Origin: Streblospio benedicti
Lineage: Eukaryota; Annelida; Polychaeta; Spionida; Spionidae
DNA: 64,000 bases
Direction: 5' to 3'
Assembly (NCBI GenBank): GCA_019095985.1
Contig: CM032665.1
Coordinates: 42,578,303 to 42,642,302, forward strand
Shown: piece after piece, positions 12,809 through 25,202 of the stretch
How positions within the stretch are numbered: the first letter of the stretch is position 1
How the letters are laid out: the number at the start of each line of letters is the position of its first letter
Program-made: the position numbers and the translations under genes
The notes under the pieces: generated by a model
What the model saw: only the letters and a program-made list of their open reading frames with translations
Databases searched by the model: none
What the model was told of the DNA's origin: nothing

Positions 12809-13224
12809 TGGGATTGGTCAGTGGTATATTCAAATAATAATATTGTAATTGATGGGTTACAAAACCCCGGCATATACGCTATCAGTTTTAGAGGCTAGAA
12901 GATCTGCAAGAAATAATTGCGATGTCTCTGTAAGCGTCTGTACACTCATCAAGAGAAGTCCATTTAGACCCAGTTCACAGGCTACGTATTATGGAGAGAT
13001 GCACAATAAATGACGATACTCAACATTTCTGATTTCTACGTCTAGCGCGTCTCAAAACTTTACGCATGGAACTGAATGTCGACTGTTGTGAGCCATGAAA
13101 CACGATTATGCATCCTCAAAATAAGCTACAAGTATCTTCAATGTACCACCATGATTTCTGGATTGGAATATGTCTGCGAGATTTTACATGTGCAAAGACC
13201 AAGGTGTTGAAGCCCGTAAAATTT

Positions 13225-13266
13225 AATTGTTGTGCGGCCCCTAGCTCTGGATCTGCCACTGATAAC
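13225..13266 (-). mobile_element. MITE end remnant, GGCAGATCCAGA family
   Basis: TGCGGCCCCTAGCTCTGGATCTGCCACTG-like sequence gives CAGTGGCAGATCCAGAG on the minus strand. This is the same terminus as at 8456, 55883 and 58628. No partner end is visible close by. Confidence 0.4.
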
Positions 13267-13440
13267 ACTGATCTATCTGACTCGATTGTAACTGTTCAGA
13301 AAACTAATTAGTCGTGTAAGTGAATGGCAGCTAAATGTAAATGTGTTGTAATGTGGTTTCGTTCCCTCTAAGCATTTATAAAAATGTACAAAAGCTTATA
13401 GCTCATAGGTGCATGCATACATGCATTTACTTTGATAGAC

Positions 13441-13512
13441 CACCAATAATCTGTAACTCAAACCCACGACCTTCAGCTTACGAATCCGAGTCCGTAATCA
13501 CTTGTCCACAGT
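13441..13512 (-). mobile_element. tRNA-like SINE head, diverged
   Basis: The minus strand reads GTGGACAAGTGATTACGGAC, then AAGGTCGTGGGTTTGAGTTAC. This is an A-box/B-box arrangement with Leu/Ser-type spacing close to the other SINE heads. The body is not clearly the same, so it may be a different subfamily or a degraded copy. Confidence 0.4.
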
Positions 13513-14295
13513 AGCACTCATAGATGACCTGGAATTGATGCTATGACAAGGCCTAGAATTGGTGTCAAGGTAGTCTCAACACATAATCCTTGCATTATTA
13601 ATATGATGAGTGCCATTGATGTTGCTGGAAAATGAATGACCCAGACTCCATTATCTGCACTCTTTGAATACCCTGGAACAAATGGGATAAGTCTTCATAG
13701 ACCTGCGACATGTTCCCGGCCAAAGTCACCAATAAACAGCTGTCCCTTGCTGCATGACCACAACTTAGGAGCGTCGCAATTAGCAATGACACACGATGCT
13801 TTCCACCTGCTTGTGACGGGAAGTCTGGCAACAACAAAAACTTATGAACATTGTATACAGTGTGTCACTATTCCATTACCATTACGTGTTCCCTGGCTGG
13901 TTGGCTGGTTTCTATGACAACCGACGGGTAGAATAGCTCAAAATAATTATTGCGAGATGTGGTATAAAGTAGGTCTTCCAAAAAAGTGCTGGAAGCTAGT
14001 AAATCAGGAGTATAAGCTCTAATTGAAACCAATCGAAATTTGGCCACATGTGGTCTCAGTAGAGAAGCAGGCACCATTAGGAGGTTTGGACTGGCCTATT
14101 TTTTATGTTTTGGAACTGGAAAAATGCTTAAGGACAATTGTGGGTCATCATGTGAAAATTAAATTCTGGTCAAAAATTATGAAAAAAAATCACAGAGTTA
14201 GCTTAATGTATCTTGCATCAAATAGGAAAAAAATAAGATGATTCCCAATCTGTTTTGAAATATTTGTGTTTACTAACATATGGTATACACACATA

Positions 14296-14620
14296 GAGAT
14301 TACACATATCATACTCAAAATCTCAGAAAATACTTTTTTTTTTAAAAACGTCAGGTCAAAATTCTTTATTTTTTAACATATTGTACATAATAACATGATG
14401 TTTAAGCACACTAAATATGAAAATAGAAATCCCTGTTCATTGTTTAATAAAATGACCAAATAAGGCATTATAAGTAGAGATTACAAAAGAACCACACACA
14501 ATCACACAAAGTATTTATTTTAAAAAAAAATAGCCGGTCAAAACCCCTGATTCTTTGTACATAATAACATCATGTTTAGGCACAGTCAATATGAAAATAC
14601 ATTTCTCTGTGAATAGTTGC
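14296..14620 (+). repeat. diverged tandem duplication, ~180 bp period
   Basis: Two successive units each contain, in order, AGAGATTACA, an A/T-run, a CCGGTCAAAA- or CAGGTCAAAA-like word, TTGTACATAATAACATSATG and CAATATGAAAATA or a close variant. Unit starts are near 14296 and 14477. No coding meaning is seen. Confidence 0.6.
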
Positions 14621-14665
14621 CATGATCTATTTATATAGGTGATATCGATTCGGGTTTATGCTGTA

Positions 14666-15114
14666 GGAATTGACCACGAGATTGGTCGTGTCAATCGCAA
14701 AATTGAGCATGCTGACGTCTGATTTACCCAAACGAAGTGAGGGTAAAATCAGACGTCAGCATGTCACGATTGACACGACAATCGAGTGGTCAATCACCAT
14801 TCTATCATGACTAAAATCCATTTTATTTTAAAATAAATCATATTATAACATTCAACATTCAAGTCAATTTCGTTTGTTTTGAGCGCGCGGAGACGTCAAT
14901 TCCTACAGTTTTGAGCGCGCGGAGGCGTTAGTCTAAACTGTTGCTCTCGCAACAATGAAACACGTCTTGCTACGTCAGCGGCTGTATTGATATTGTGAGG
15001 AGTTTAGACTAGCGCCATGGGTTTTGGGCGTGTTTTCCATCGCAAAATTGAGCACGGAGATTGACCAATCAGCGTGGGTTATTGGCGGTGATTTTTGCAC
15101 GGAATGATAGAATG
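14666..15114 (+). mobile_element. foldback element, copy A
   Basis: It begins GGAATTGACCACGAGATTGG and ends GGAATGATAGAATG. A first hairpin has arms of about 50-60 bp (14670-14729 and 14741-14792). An AT-rich spacer TTTTATTTTAAAATAAATC follows, then GAGCGCGCGGAG words and GTTTAGACTAGCGCC/GTTAGTCTAAACT inverted words. The same modules in reverse order make up 62583-62978. There is no open frame of note, so it is non-autonomous and of unknown superfamily. Confidence 0.7.
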
Positions 15115-16869
15115 TAGGCCTATGCATACCATCTGCCTGTAAACGTTTAAAAATCTATCTATATTAAAATACATGTACATGATACTGATATTTGACAATA
15201 TGGAAGAAAATATACATTGTCGGCGTTGCTTTAAATATTAACATAATACTTATATTATATTGAACTTAGAACACTCTCAAAGTAAATCCTTAATAAAAAA
15301 AATATATTTAATATTTATGGAGAGCAGACTCTGAACTAAACACCCTCGATGAGGGATATAGACTTATTAACATGATAAGGGAGTTGTCAGCTATTTCACG
15401 GTTTTATAAGGCGTGAATGATACACGCCACGCAAAATACTTTAAGGCTACTGAATCACCTGGGAGTTTGGTTTTCACGCCGTACGATCCGCTTACAAAAG
15501 ATAAATACAATTTGGATTGATACAAATCTTTTTTAAATACTAAAATACATACAGCATCATGTTTTATTTTAACAGAAAATTAGTAGAAGATCCAGGGATT
15601 TTGCAAAGGAGGACAGCTGAGGTTTTACCAAGAACGGAGCATATTGATATTGATGGAAATGCGCAATTAATTTAAAATAAATGATATACATAACGCCCAC
15701 AAGTTGACGACGTGGATATATTTAGACCAGAGATATTGTTTAACGAGATACGCAACGCGTTCATTAACGAGATACGCAACACGTCCATATCTGCGTTCCC
15801 AGCAGGTGCGAGCAGGTGCGACGTTGGGGATGGTCAACAAAAAGCTGTCTTGTACAAATGAATAGAAAAATGGCCGATTTTGACGTGACATATTTGCATT
15901 TTATTATTAGAAATATAAACAGCTATGAATGAGAAGTCATTCAATATACCATGATCTACAACATATAGACCATTTCGGGAGCTGACATCCCTGAAAAAAT
16001 TACAAAACTTTGTTTGTTTGAGTTTTGTCAACTGCTACTGGCAGTGATAGTAATGATAACCGAGTCTATTTTGACAGCCTCTGCAGATTCCATATTATGG
16101 CATAGATATTGGGTTATATGTCATTTGAAAACTATCAATTAACACAGAACGGCTTCCTTGATATGATAGAATAGGTATCATAATTTTACTAGCTACTATA
16201 AACTCACAAATTCATATGAAACTGTCTGATTTCTCAATTCGCCATCGGAATATACACTTGTTAATGGTCAATTTCATGCTTGTAATTTGCAGAGGTTTAC
16301 TGACAGGTTAAAATATTTCATACTCACATAGAATACTTAAAATTCGATGCAGATTCTTATTTTCAAACTTTCAGCTCATATTTTACATTTGGAAAAAAAT
16401 GCCCATTGACCCCATAACATATTTTTCACTCGTCTTTAGTGTGCTATCAAATCCACTACGGTTGTGTTGACCATTTTTGAGTAGCAAATTTTGATAATGA
16501 AATGTCCTGCCATTTTTTATTGTTTGTGGGGTTAGAAACGCATACTTCTATAGATTACATATATAATAATAATAAAATATTTTGGGAGAGGTATGAAATG
16601 AGATACTGGCATATTTATCACCAAACCCGTGTTTGACAATGACAGCTATTCTGTGAAAAACGCAAGTCAGGAAGTAAAAGTGATCTAGTGGTACGCTCTT
16701 TGGTGGTACTCATTGGACATTGGTTCAGATTTCGAATATTGTCATGAATTTTAGACTATCATGATTGGCATCAGAACAATGTAGTGATCGTAACCTATTT
16801 GAGACACATTAATCAACATTTATGAATTCGATGTTAAGATATTAACTATTTCATTTTTTAAAGTTATTC
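15115..16869. other. intergenic, nothing recognised
   Basis: AT-rich sequence with short random frames. A small direct repeat of TTAACGAGATACGCAACRCG lies at about 15739-15783. No gene is recognised. Confidence 0.35.
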
Positions 16870-17117
16870 ATGAAGGAAATAAACATACTAATTTCTTATG
16901 ATTCATGCCACCATTATTTTGTAAGTCATGCTTTAAGTTTGAAGTTTAATACACGTAATACTGCCCGAAGACTAAAGTGTCAACTGTATGTAAGTTTGAT
17001 CTCCACCTTAATGAGTGCACGATTGTGTTATGAAAAGAAATCGTTTAAAAATAATTTACACCTAGATTATCACAGATTATTGCTATGATTATACATTTAT
17101 ACAAATTCTGTGAATGT

Positions 17118-17160
17118 ATATTATCGAAATAAATTATTCTTATTCTTATTCTTATTCTTA
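17118..17160 (+). mobile_element. probable retroposon 3' tail with (TTCTTA)n
   Basis: A sequence reading TATTATCGAAATAAATTATTC runs into about five TTCTTA-type hexamers. This is a typical way for LINE or SINE insertions to end in invertebrates. The upstream 250 bp may belong to the same insertion, but no protein or tRNA head is recognised. Confidence 0.35.
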
Positions 17161-17298
17161 CAAGCCTTGAGTAGAGAGTGGGAGTTCACCATTGCCAAGG
17201 ACACTTTAATCATGATCATATGCTTGGAACTCATTTTTAAGCATATGTAAAGATGTTAGGAACTACATTAATAACCAAATTTTAGTGTTTTACCCTTA

Positions 17299-17704
17299 GG
17301 GAACGATCATAGCTAACGATACCGAGTGGAGGTCGTCCATTTTGGGGGGTTCGAAGAAAAAGTTAACCGAAACCACCACCACCCCCCCAATCAACATTTT
17401 AAAAAGGTGAGTGAGAGTGACACCCCCCCCCCCCCCAGCTAAAGCAAAAGTCCTCTACATAGTCATTGCATTTTTTGGACAATATGCCGTACCGTGATAA
17501 AAAAAAGTTCAGCGCCCCCCTCCCCCCACTCCCACCCCCAAAAAAGGAGGGGGGAATCAGAAAAGTCTGACGACCCACCCACCATTTTGGACGAAAAACC
17601 CCCCAAAAAAAATAAAAAAAAAAAAAAAATAAAAAATAAAATAAAATAAAAGATAAAAAAAAATATAAAAAATAACAAGTATATCATTATTTATGATCGT
17701 TCCC
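17299..17704. mobile_element. TIR element with TTA target duplication (Harbinger-like)
   Basis: Terminal inverted repeats GGGAACGATCAT and ATGATCGTTCCC are flanked on both sides by TTA (17296-17298 and 17705-17707). A 3 bp TWA duplication is typical of PIF/Harbinger elements. The 406 bp interior has long C runs, G/C-rich blocks and an A-rich end near 17600-17690, and no transposase. It is therefore non-autonomous. Confidence 0.65.
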
Positions 17705-17707
17705 TTA

Positions 17708-20700
17708 CCATAACCTTACCGTGGTCACCCACTGTAATGAGCAGTAGCTGATTTCTGTCAGTGCACATGCATTAACGAGAGCGATGATGAGTGTAGCTGA
17801 ATGTTCCACTATATGCAAATATGGCGGGCAGATGGCGCGCGCTGTTACGGACTTCCGGTCCGCCATGACGGCAAGCACCTGTCTGTCCCAACCACGTGCT
17901 GGCTTCCTAGCTAATTCCATTACCTTGTCCGCACCATAAATGGTAGTGTTAGTTAACTCTTGCCTCTCTGCTTCTGCTGCTGTCATATTTGGACTATAAT
18001 TACTTTATTACGTAATCTCCATTTATACTTCAGGATTGAATTGGATGCGAATAGTGGCTGGCTTGCTGCGACATCTATGGCATTTATAAGTGAAATCAAC
18101 TGATCTTCAGCACTAGTTTTTCATTGTTGATATGATTTTCAAAACAAAAAGAACACTTTCAGGAGTTTCAAATAAACCACTTGACCATGAATTCGGAAGA
18201 CGGGGGTGGGTGGGTGTTGACTTCTTTAATTAGTGTATTCATAGACACATTTTACGAAAGTATAGGGCCTACTACCGTATGGTGTCTAATTCGGACGTGT
18301 CAACGACTTGTCATTACTGAAGCTTGCACATGCTACACGGACAGTTAGCCAATTAGGTGCAGTATTAGTAGAATCACGGTGGCTATAATGATAACATACA
18401 CTTCTAAGTATTGGTATCTTATAGCAATCAAATTGGTATATGGGCAAGAAATTGCATTCAGCCATGAGGGTATAGATGCAATGGTGTAGGTTATGACAAA
18501 ACAATAGCTACGTTTAAACGCATCCCCTTCATACCATTACCATTTTTGTTGTTATTGTGTTTATTTTGTTTAAATGTAGCACCCAGAAGTTCTTTAAAGC
18601 TCACTAATGTGTCTAATATACTATCTAATTCTTTCTTTCTGTCCTGGGGGTTGGGGTGAACTTTTACATCCCGTCCCCCTTAGATCCCCACTGGAATGTA
18701 TTTTTCTCTTTTTTTCTTTCTTTTTTGATGCGTGTCAGGGGGTGTTTGTTTTGTTTGTGTGTTTTGTGTGTGTGGTTTTGGCCAGTTATCTTGAAATTGC
18801 CATTACTAACCGAAAACATTTGAAAATAAATGTGGTCACTTGAACTAAAAGTAAGTGTCCCAGGTAATGGTTATACAGTCTTCTAACGATATGGTTCAGC
18901 TGTACGCGTAAGTGATAGCTGGTTATAGCCGTGAATATATCGGACCTTGCCACTCCCTCTATCATAGATCAATCTGGTTACGCCTGTGATGTGATTATAC
19001 ATAGAAATGGTGAGTTCTTTCTACTCTGCTCAGACAGTTGGCAGATGACATAACTCCATAACTAAGCTGGGCAGCGGCTTTATCAGTGCACTGTATAACC
19101 AGTATCAATATGCTGCCATCATACTGGCCAGCAAAAGATGGAGCAACAATTCCCTGTGACACATCGTCTGTTAGGACATACAGTACAGGATATAATATTG
19201 ATAATAAGCCATACTGGGTTTTTCCCACCCTTTTAATGGCCTCTAGCAATGTTCAGTGTCACTCTCAAAGAGAGCCCAATGATTTCGTTTTTAAGCAACT
19301 TAGTAAATACACACATACCAATATCCAGTTAGACAAAAAAAAACAATAACTGTACTTGGGCTTGTAAGATCTTGCGACCTGGCTAAATGGCTGAAATAGT
19401 CCACGAAAATGACAGTGTTTTGATGAGGGACTATTTTCAATGACTTGTGAACTGATGAATAAATATTAAATAGATGTGGATGCCTGCTATTAAAATACTA
19501 TACCATAGAACATGGTGCACATAATTATAAAACAATATCCGGCACATATATATTTTTTTCCTAATTACACATATATTAAGAAGGGTTGAAACAGTACAAT
19601 AATTGCCAAGCAGCAAGTGACGCCAGTGCACATGTGTTTTGGTTTACTGTGTCATGATGTATCATAAAATGTGTATATATAGTAGTGGAATAATGTAAAT
19701 ATGCAGCGAGCCTGTACTCATCATACATGTAGACCTTCACAGGCTAGGCTTTCCGAATAATTGTTTAAAGAATGATTTCATCGTGGTGTGGGACTGTGAC
19801 AGAAATCCACCTATATAGATAAGCTATATAGTACAAATTGGTTTACATACGCATATGGCAAATGAATATGGTATGTTTAATGTTTATCTTAAGATATGGA
19901 TCTTTGATCATGATCTTTAGGTTCAAATCTTTGCATACATGATATATTCTATATCAAGTAACTGAAGAAATGATAACATTGATACTACAATAATAGTAAC
20001 ATGCCTAGCAGATGGCAACATGCATTATTTTGGTCCACAAAAGTTCCATACTCTATTTCGTCTGTGAATGCAATATGCGTTGCTGAAAGGAATTACGTTA
20101 GAAAAAAAAACATAGTCTTCTTCATCATGCCATATCTACCATTCCTTACGTGCATAACATGTTTGAAAATTGGTCAACAAAATCAGCATTGCCCAACATC
20201 GCAAAACTCGCCCTACACCGACCAACAGTTGAAGCACCGTGTAATTAATCAACTTAAGAATTTTAATTGCCGAAATTCCATCCACATTTGTGTGGTTATG
20301 TTTTTTTCCTAATACTATCGTCCATCCAAAAAAAACTCCTCACACGAACCATTATGCCGGTCTATTTGCTTTGGTTACTTTGCTAATTTGCTAATTACGA
20401 GCAGCTGTTACCTTGATGGGGCCATTCGCTAGCTCCAGGCAAATTGATTGTCATATGTAAGGTCACTGGCTTTTACTGTTAAACTTTATTGCTTTTTATA
20501 TTAGATGGATGTGCACATCTTTTTTCCACCTGTAATAATTAGATCGATCGTTTCTATGTTGATTGGTTTTTACGTTTGTATGGAGAGATGGGACCGTTGG
20601 GTGGCGGGGGGGGGGGGTGTTTTTCGGGTGTGGTTATTTCCATTTTTTCTTTCGTTTTCAATAATGATCTTATCAATTTGTGTTGATAAGATAATTACCG

Positions 20701-21296
20701 ATTGGTAGTCATACAAACAGATTTATAAGTTCTACAAAAGGATATGGGTTTTAACATGAGCTAATTGAAGTCTACGTGAAGTATTAAAGATGTATTCATG
20801 ATGTAATCTGGGTGACCAATGAGGAAAAGCTTTTATTAACTTTTATTTTAAAGTTATCAATATGTGCGTTGGTTTAATCTGGGTCAGACTTTAGACTTGC
20901 AGACCTTAATAGCTGGTGTCAACCTGCCCCAAAGGCACATGTGCCATAAATTAAGGCCAAGTGAAATTTGATATTGTTTATTTGCTTTAATTCTTTAGAT
21001 TGGAATGGTTAATTTGCATTGTAAATAATCAACATTTCTCTGGCTTAGTTCAGGTTAAATAAAAGCATATACCAATACACAAAACAACACGAGTCCATCT
21101 TTCAAGAAAAAAATGTATAAAATGAAACAAATGTGCTACATGTATTATATTTGTTTTATGGTCCCATTGCTTTGTTCCATATAAAAGTGTACTAATTTCA
21201 ATATGTTGGAACATTAAAGTTGAGAATATTATCTCGAAGTTTAGATTTAATCAAGCAATCAATCAAATCCTAAATTATTCCTCATTGCATTCAGAG
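17708..21296. other. intergenic, possible promoter patch at 17.8 kb
   Basis: The only patch that stands out is 17820-17900, which has YY1-like ATGGCGG words, an ACTTCCGG ETS core and a GCGCGC word. A minus-strand frame starting at 17986 runs across it (see findings). The rest (18.0-21.3 kb) is AT-rich with a T/G-rich block at about 18640-18780 and no recognised gene. Confidence 0.35.
20010..20240 (+). repeat. diverged interspersed repeat, copy 2
   Basis: Same ordered words as 2330-2510: CATACTCTATTT, then ATGCGTTGCTGAAAGGAATT, ACGTTAGAAAAAA and TTTGAAAATTGGT. The homology is old and the family unclassified. Confidence 0.35.
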
Positions 21297-22800
21297 GGTG
21301 CCTGTTTGCCAATTTACATTTTTTAAACGGTACCCTCCAAACCTTTCAGTCATTAGGATCGATCATACCCATGCCCAAACGTCCATGATCTTTCTGCACG
21401 ACTGCATCCCAAGTCTGTTTTGGTCTCCCCTTGCCTTTCTTTCCTTCTATTACAAGTGTTTTACTTTGTTAATCCAGCCAACGCTGCGTACAATATAACA
21501 TAGCCATCTCAGTCTCCCTTTACACAGCACCCTATCAATATCTGCAATTCTTATGATTTGTCCAAAAGGCTCCCTGGACTAGCATCATCTTTAGGCTTCA
21601 CACCACACATTCAGTGGATCATAGCTCTGGCTATTTCTTTGAGGCGATTTACATTACTGGAAGATGCTGCCCATATCTCAGACCCATGAAACATAGCACT
21701 GCGTACGCTTGCAGGTGGAATACCTCTACCTTCTTGAAGATAATGGTATGTGCTTGTTGGCGAGGACTGGCAGGAGCTCACGAAATTTGCCCAGGTAGTT
21801 TTGCATCTGATAGTCGAAACTAATTCAGTTTGCACCACTGGACAACATGTCAACAAAACTGTCACAACTTGTGTTCATCTACTGCGACCTCCTTGATCGG
21901 CCTGCCATCGATTGGCCTGGCAGTAGGCCTACCTTTCCATACGTACCTTGGACATATGCAGGTTTGAAAACACCTTCAGTTCCGCTGCACCGTTTGTGAA
22001 CTCAGCAAAGACACCGCCACAGTAAATTGAGTTTCTCGTTACCCCCCCCCCCCCCGCCCCGCGCAGGCATATAGCACATTAGTATTGTCCATTTTTAGGT
22101 GTGACCCAGAGACTAGACACTTAGTTTCACCCATGTTAACATACAGTCCCTTAGCTTCCATTCCCATCTTCCAGGTGTGCATCTTTTTTATAACTCTTCA
22201 GCAAAGACGGCCATAATGACAAGATCGTCAGCGTACCACAGTTCCCATGGCCACCGTGGTGTGCAAAACTCATGAGGGAGAGCGTCTAGGACTACAATGA
22301 ATAGCAGTGGACTAAGAAACGAACCCCGATGTACTCCAACAATTACACTAAATTCCTTACTGTAGTCATCTGTGCGAACACAGCTGCGAACACTGGCATA
22401 CATTGACTGGACTAGCCATTCTCCCATGTCCAGCCTACGCATAGCTCACCGATTATACATGTATGACTTGTCTGGGAACCTGATCAAATGCCTTCTCTTG
22501 ATCCACAAAGAACATGTACTGGGACTTGTTTGCTGTCAAAAACTTCTGCACTTGTCGGACGATGAAGATGGCATCTGCTGTCTCTCTTCCTGGCATGAAC
22601 CCAAACTGCATGTCATCAATCTCTATCCACCCCAGTTCTGTGGCAATATACATATATAACAAAGTGATGTACCCCAGTTTTGCTCGGTGTCTCTATCCTC
22701 TTTCTTGTTACTTTTTCAGCGATTTTCTCAAGAACTTTTATAACCTTATTCCAACTTGATCCCCCGGTAGTTTTCTCTCTCTAGTGCATCCCCTTTGTTT
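21297..22800 (-). pseudogene. decayed LINE reverse transcriptase, RTE-like
   Basis: Minus-strand frames carry the order expected of a non-LTR retrotransposon RT. Near 22780 is NYRGI. At 22453-22662 are QFGFMPGRETADAIFIVRQ and FVDQEKAFDQVPR. At 22188-22442 are GVHRGSFLSPLLF and the catalytic box WYADDLVI. At 21611-21865 is SAMFHGSEIWA, followed by MCGVK. At about 21400 is GKGRPKQTWDAVV. The frames are broken by stops and frameshifts, and the 5' half (endonuclease) is missing. The GFMPGR and YADDL wording is closest to RTE-type elements as I recall them. It is non-functional. Confidence 0.85.
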
Positions 22801-22851
22801 TGGTTTTGTTTTGTTTTTTTGTTTTGTTTTTGTTTTTATTTTGTTTGGGCT
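22795..22851 (+). repeat. T/G-rich simple sequence
   Basis: GTTTT-type repeats abut the 5' side of the truncated LINE. Confidence 0.7.
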
Positions 22852-24375
22852 AACTATATAGACTTTATAGAGTTTTCTCTTCCCCTTTCTTTCAAATAAA
22901 ATGAAAACTTGTCTTTCAGATATATTTTAACAAATCTGCAACAAAGAATGGTAGAGAACAGCAGAATAGAAGAGCAATACAGACCATGGGTCTCTTTGCT
23001 AATACTCCACCACATACATGTACTGTACATGGTGCAGCTTTGAAATGTGTATTTATTACAATATAAATGAGATGTTAATAACTCAGCCAAACGCTCTACT
23101 TCAATTATTCAAAACATTGGTATCTTCATACTTCACTTGCCAGTCTTTCCATTCATTAGCTCTTTCATGCATCCATAACTACTCGTTCTTTCTTTCACAG
23201 ACATTCAAAAATATTGCTCATTGGTTTGAGCCATTGACCAAAAGAATGCCTCCAGTACAGACAGGCCACACGATAAATAGCCTGCCAAGCCTTTCAGTGT
23301 ATCAACATAATGATTTGTCTGAAGAAATAACCCTGATCAATTGCGTGTATTGTTATTTATCAACCTAAGATTTCCATTGTTACAGCACATTACCAATACG
23401 TCCTGACACAAAAGACTATAATATATCCAAATATCTCCCAAGCATTCATAATTCCTTTTCTTTGTTCTTTTCTTAAGTGAATAATTTGTGATTTTCTTAA
23501 ATGTATTGTTGGTAAGGCGTTGTTCATTCTATATGTATATCCGACTATGCATCATTTTAATGTGTTATGTATTCAATTCTTCAATTCAATCTTTTACGCC
23601 CCAAAGTAATGAATTTATTCTTATCTTACACGAATGCCTAGTTTCATTATGTCACTATTGGTTTGTCCTATTCTCCTGTTCTTCCAATTCCCGTGCAATC
23701 TGAGTGACATGTTCATGAAGGATACGGTGGTATTTCTTCCACTTGCCCAATCTCTTAATTTACGGGGGGGGGGGGGGGGGGGCGTTGAGATGTGGGGGAA
23801 AAGCATGGGAAAAAATTAGGATAACTGGAAAAAGGCCTAAAAAACGGGTAAGTATCCCATTGGCCCTTATAAGCCCCCACCCCTTCCGAACCCCGCCTCC
23901 ATTTATATGAAAAGAATGATTGAATATTTTGGAAACTTTATTTTTCCTAATCTAATAATTGGTGAGGATACCAATTTCAAAATCAGAGGCACGAGCATCA
24001 TCATTATGTTCGCGTTGTAGAAGTTTTGCTTTCTGTTTGAATGTGCAACAAGCCGTCTTCCTACGTCCCCAGATTTACTGTGAACGAAGCCATTGCCGTT
24101 GATCCAAGTTTGTCTATCGTAGTACAGCCGCACAGTAGAGGCTTGGTCCAAAACGGATTTGCAGTTGTAGAAAACTGTAGGTAACATTTTGTCTCGGGGG
24201 ATTTAGGGGCGGGGTGGGGGTCTCAGTTAAAAAGTGCGATGAGGGAGGGGGGGGGGAGCAAAACATCAGAAATATTCCCGTTTCGATCTATTTCAAGTTA
24301 TATACATATTTCAAGTTTGACATGTAAAAGCAGATGAAGTAAACAAATATAATCTGCTGAACAAACGTATCAATA
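22852..24375. other. intergenic, nothing recognised except G runs
   Basis: A frame of 116 codons at 23018-23368 has no recognisable domain. A run of 18 G residues begins near 23764, and G-rich patches lie near 24195-24260. No gene is supported. Confidence 0.35.
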
Positions 24376-24560
24376 TACTGTAAAACTGGAAATATTTTCG
24401 CACAATTTAATTTGCGAATTTCGTGGGTAGTCTATGTAAAGTGGGTCCAGGATGGACCAAACTCGGGGGATCAAAATCGCAAAGTTAAAATAGTCACAAA
24501 ATAATTTATAGATGAAAATTACGAAATTCAATAGCCACGAAATATTCTGGTTTCACAGTA
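24376..24560. mobile_element. MITE, TIR CTGTAAAACT, copy 1
   Basis: The ends are TACTGTAAAACTGGAAATAT and ATATTCTGGTTTCACAGTA, with TA at each end. Interior words TTTGCGAATTTCGTGG, GTAGTCTATGTAAAG and GGATGGACCA recur in the other copies. At 185 bp it has no coding capacity. The TA target site fits Tc1/mariner mobilisation. Confidence 0.8.
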
Positions 24561-25202
24561 CTTATATGTTAAATTGTGAACCGATTAATTCACCAAATTG
24601 ATGATGATCCAGTTCTGTTTCAAATTCAAAATATGTAGACCCATTTCCATACCAATTTGACAAAATGTGGACCCACTTTCATACCAACAGGCCTGAGAAG
24701 TATTGGTGGCATGTCCCTACTATACTGTATCGTGGACAACTCAATTTAGATGTACGCATGTTGCAACCCATTTTCCACCCTTACTCTGTGGAAACAATTA
24801 TTGCACAAACAGCTAATGTAGCATGTGCACCGATCGACTGTCTCTATCTTATGGCACATACTTTAATAGAAAACTGCAGTATACCGGTATGCACAAGTAT
24901 TTTGCTGTAAGTGCTTGCACGGACAATTGTGACCACAGCTTTGAGGATCGGCTGTTTACCAATGCCTATATACATAAGACTATAGCAATAGCTACAATAT
25001 TTGCAAGGTTTAGAGAGTATATGGGTGAATAAATAGCTTGCTTGTGTCTTAAATAATTTACTGTGTCTTTCATTAATACTCGCTGTGCAATTAAAATGCG
25101 CCAGATTTATTATATATGTGTAGAACAATTTTTAAAAAACGGGGTTGAATGACTGTGACATCTAGTGTTCTTTGAACCCCAATTGTCTGTCATATCAAGT
25201 GC

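Noticed and set aside
23018-23368. Plus-strand frame of 116 codons
   Set aside because: No domain recognised, AT-rich codon use, and no supporting context.
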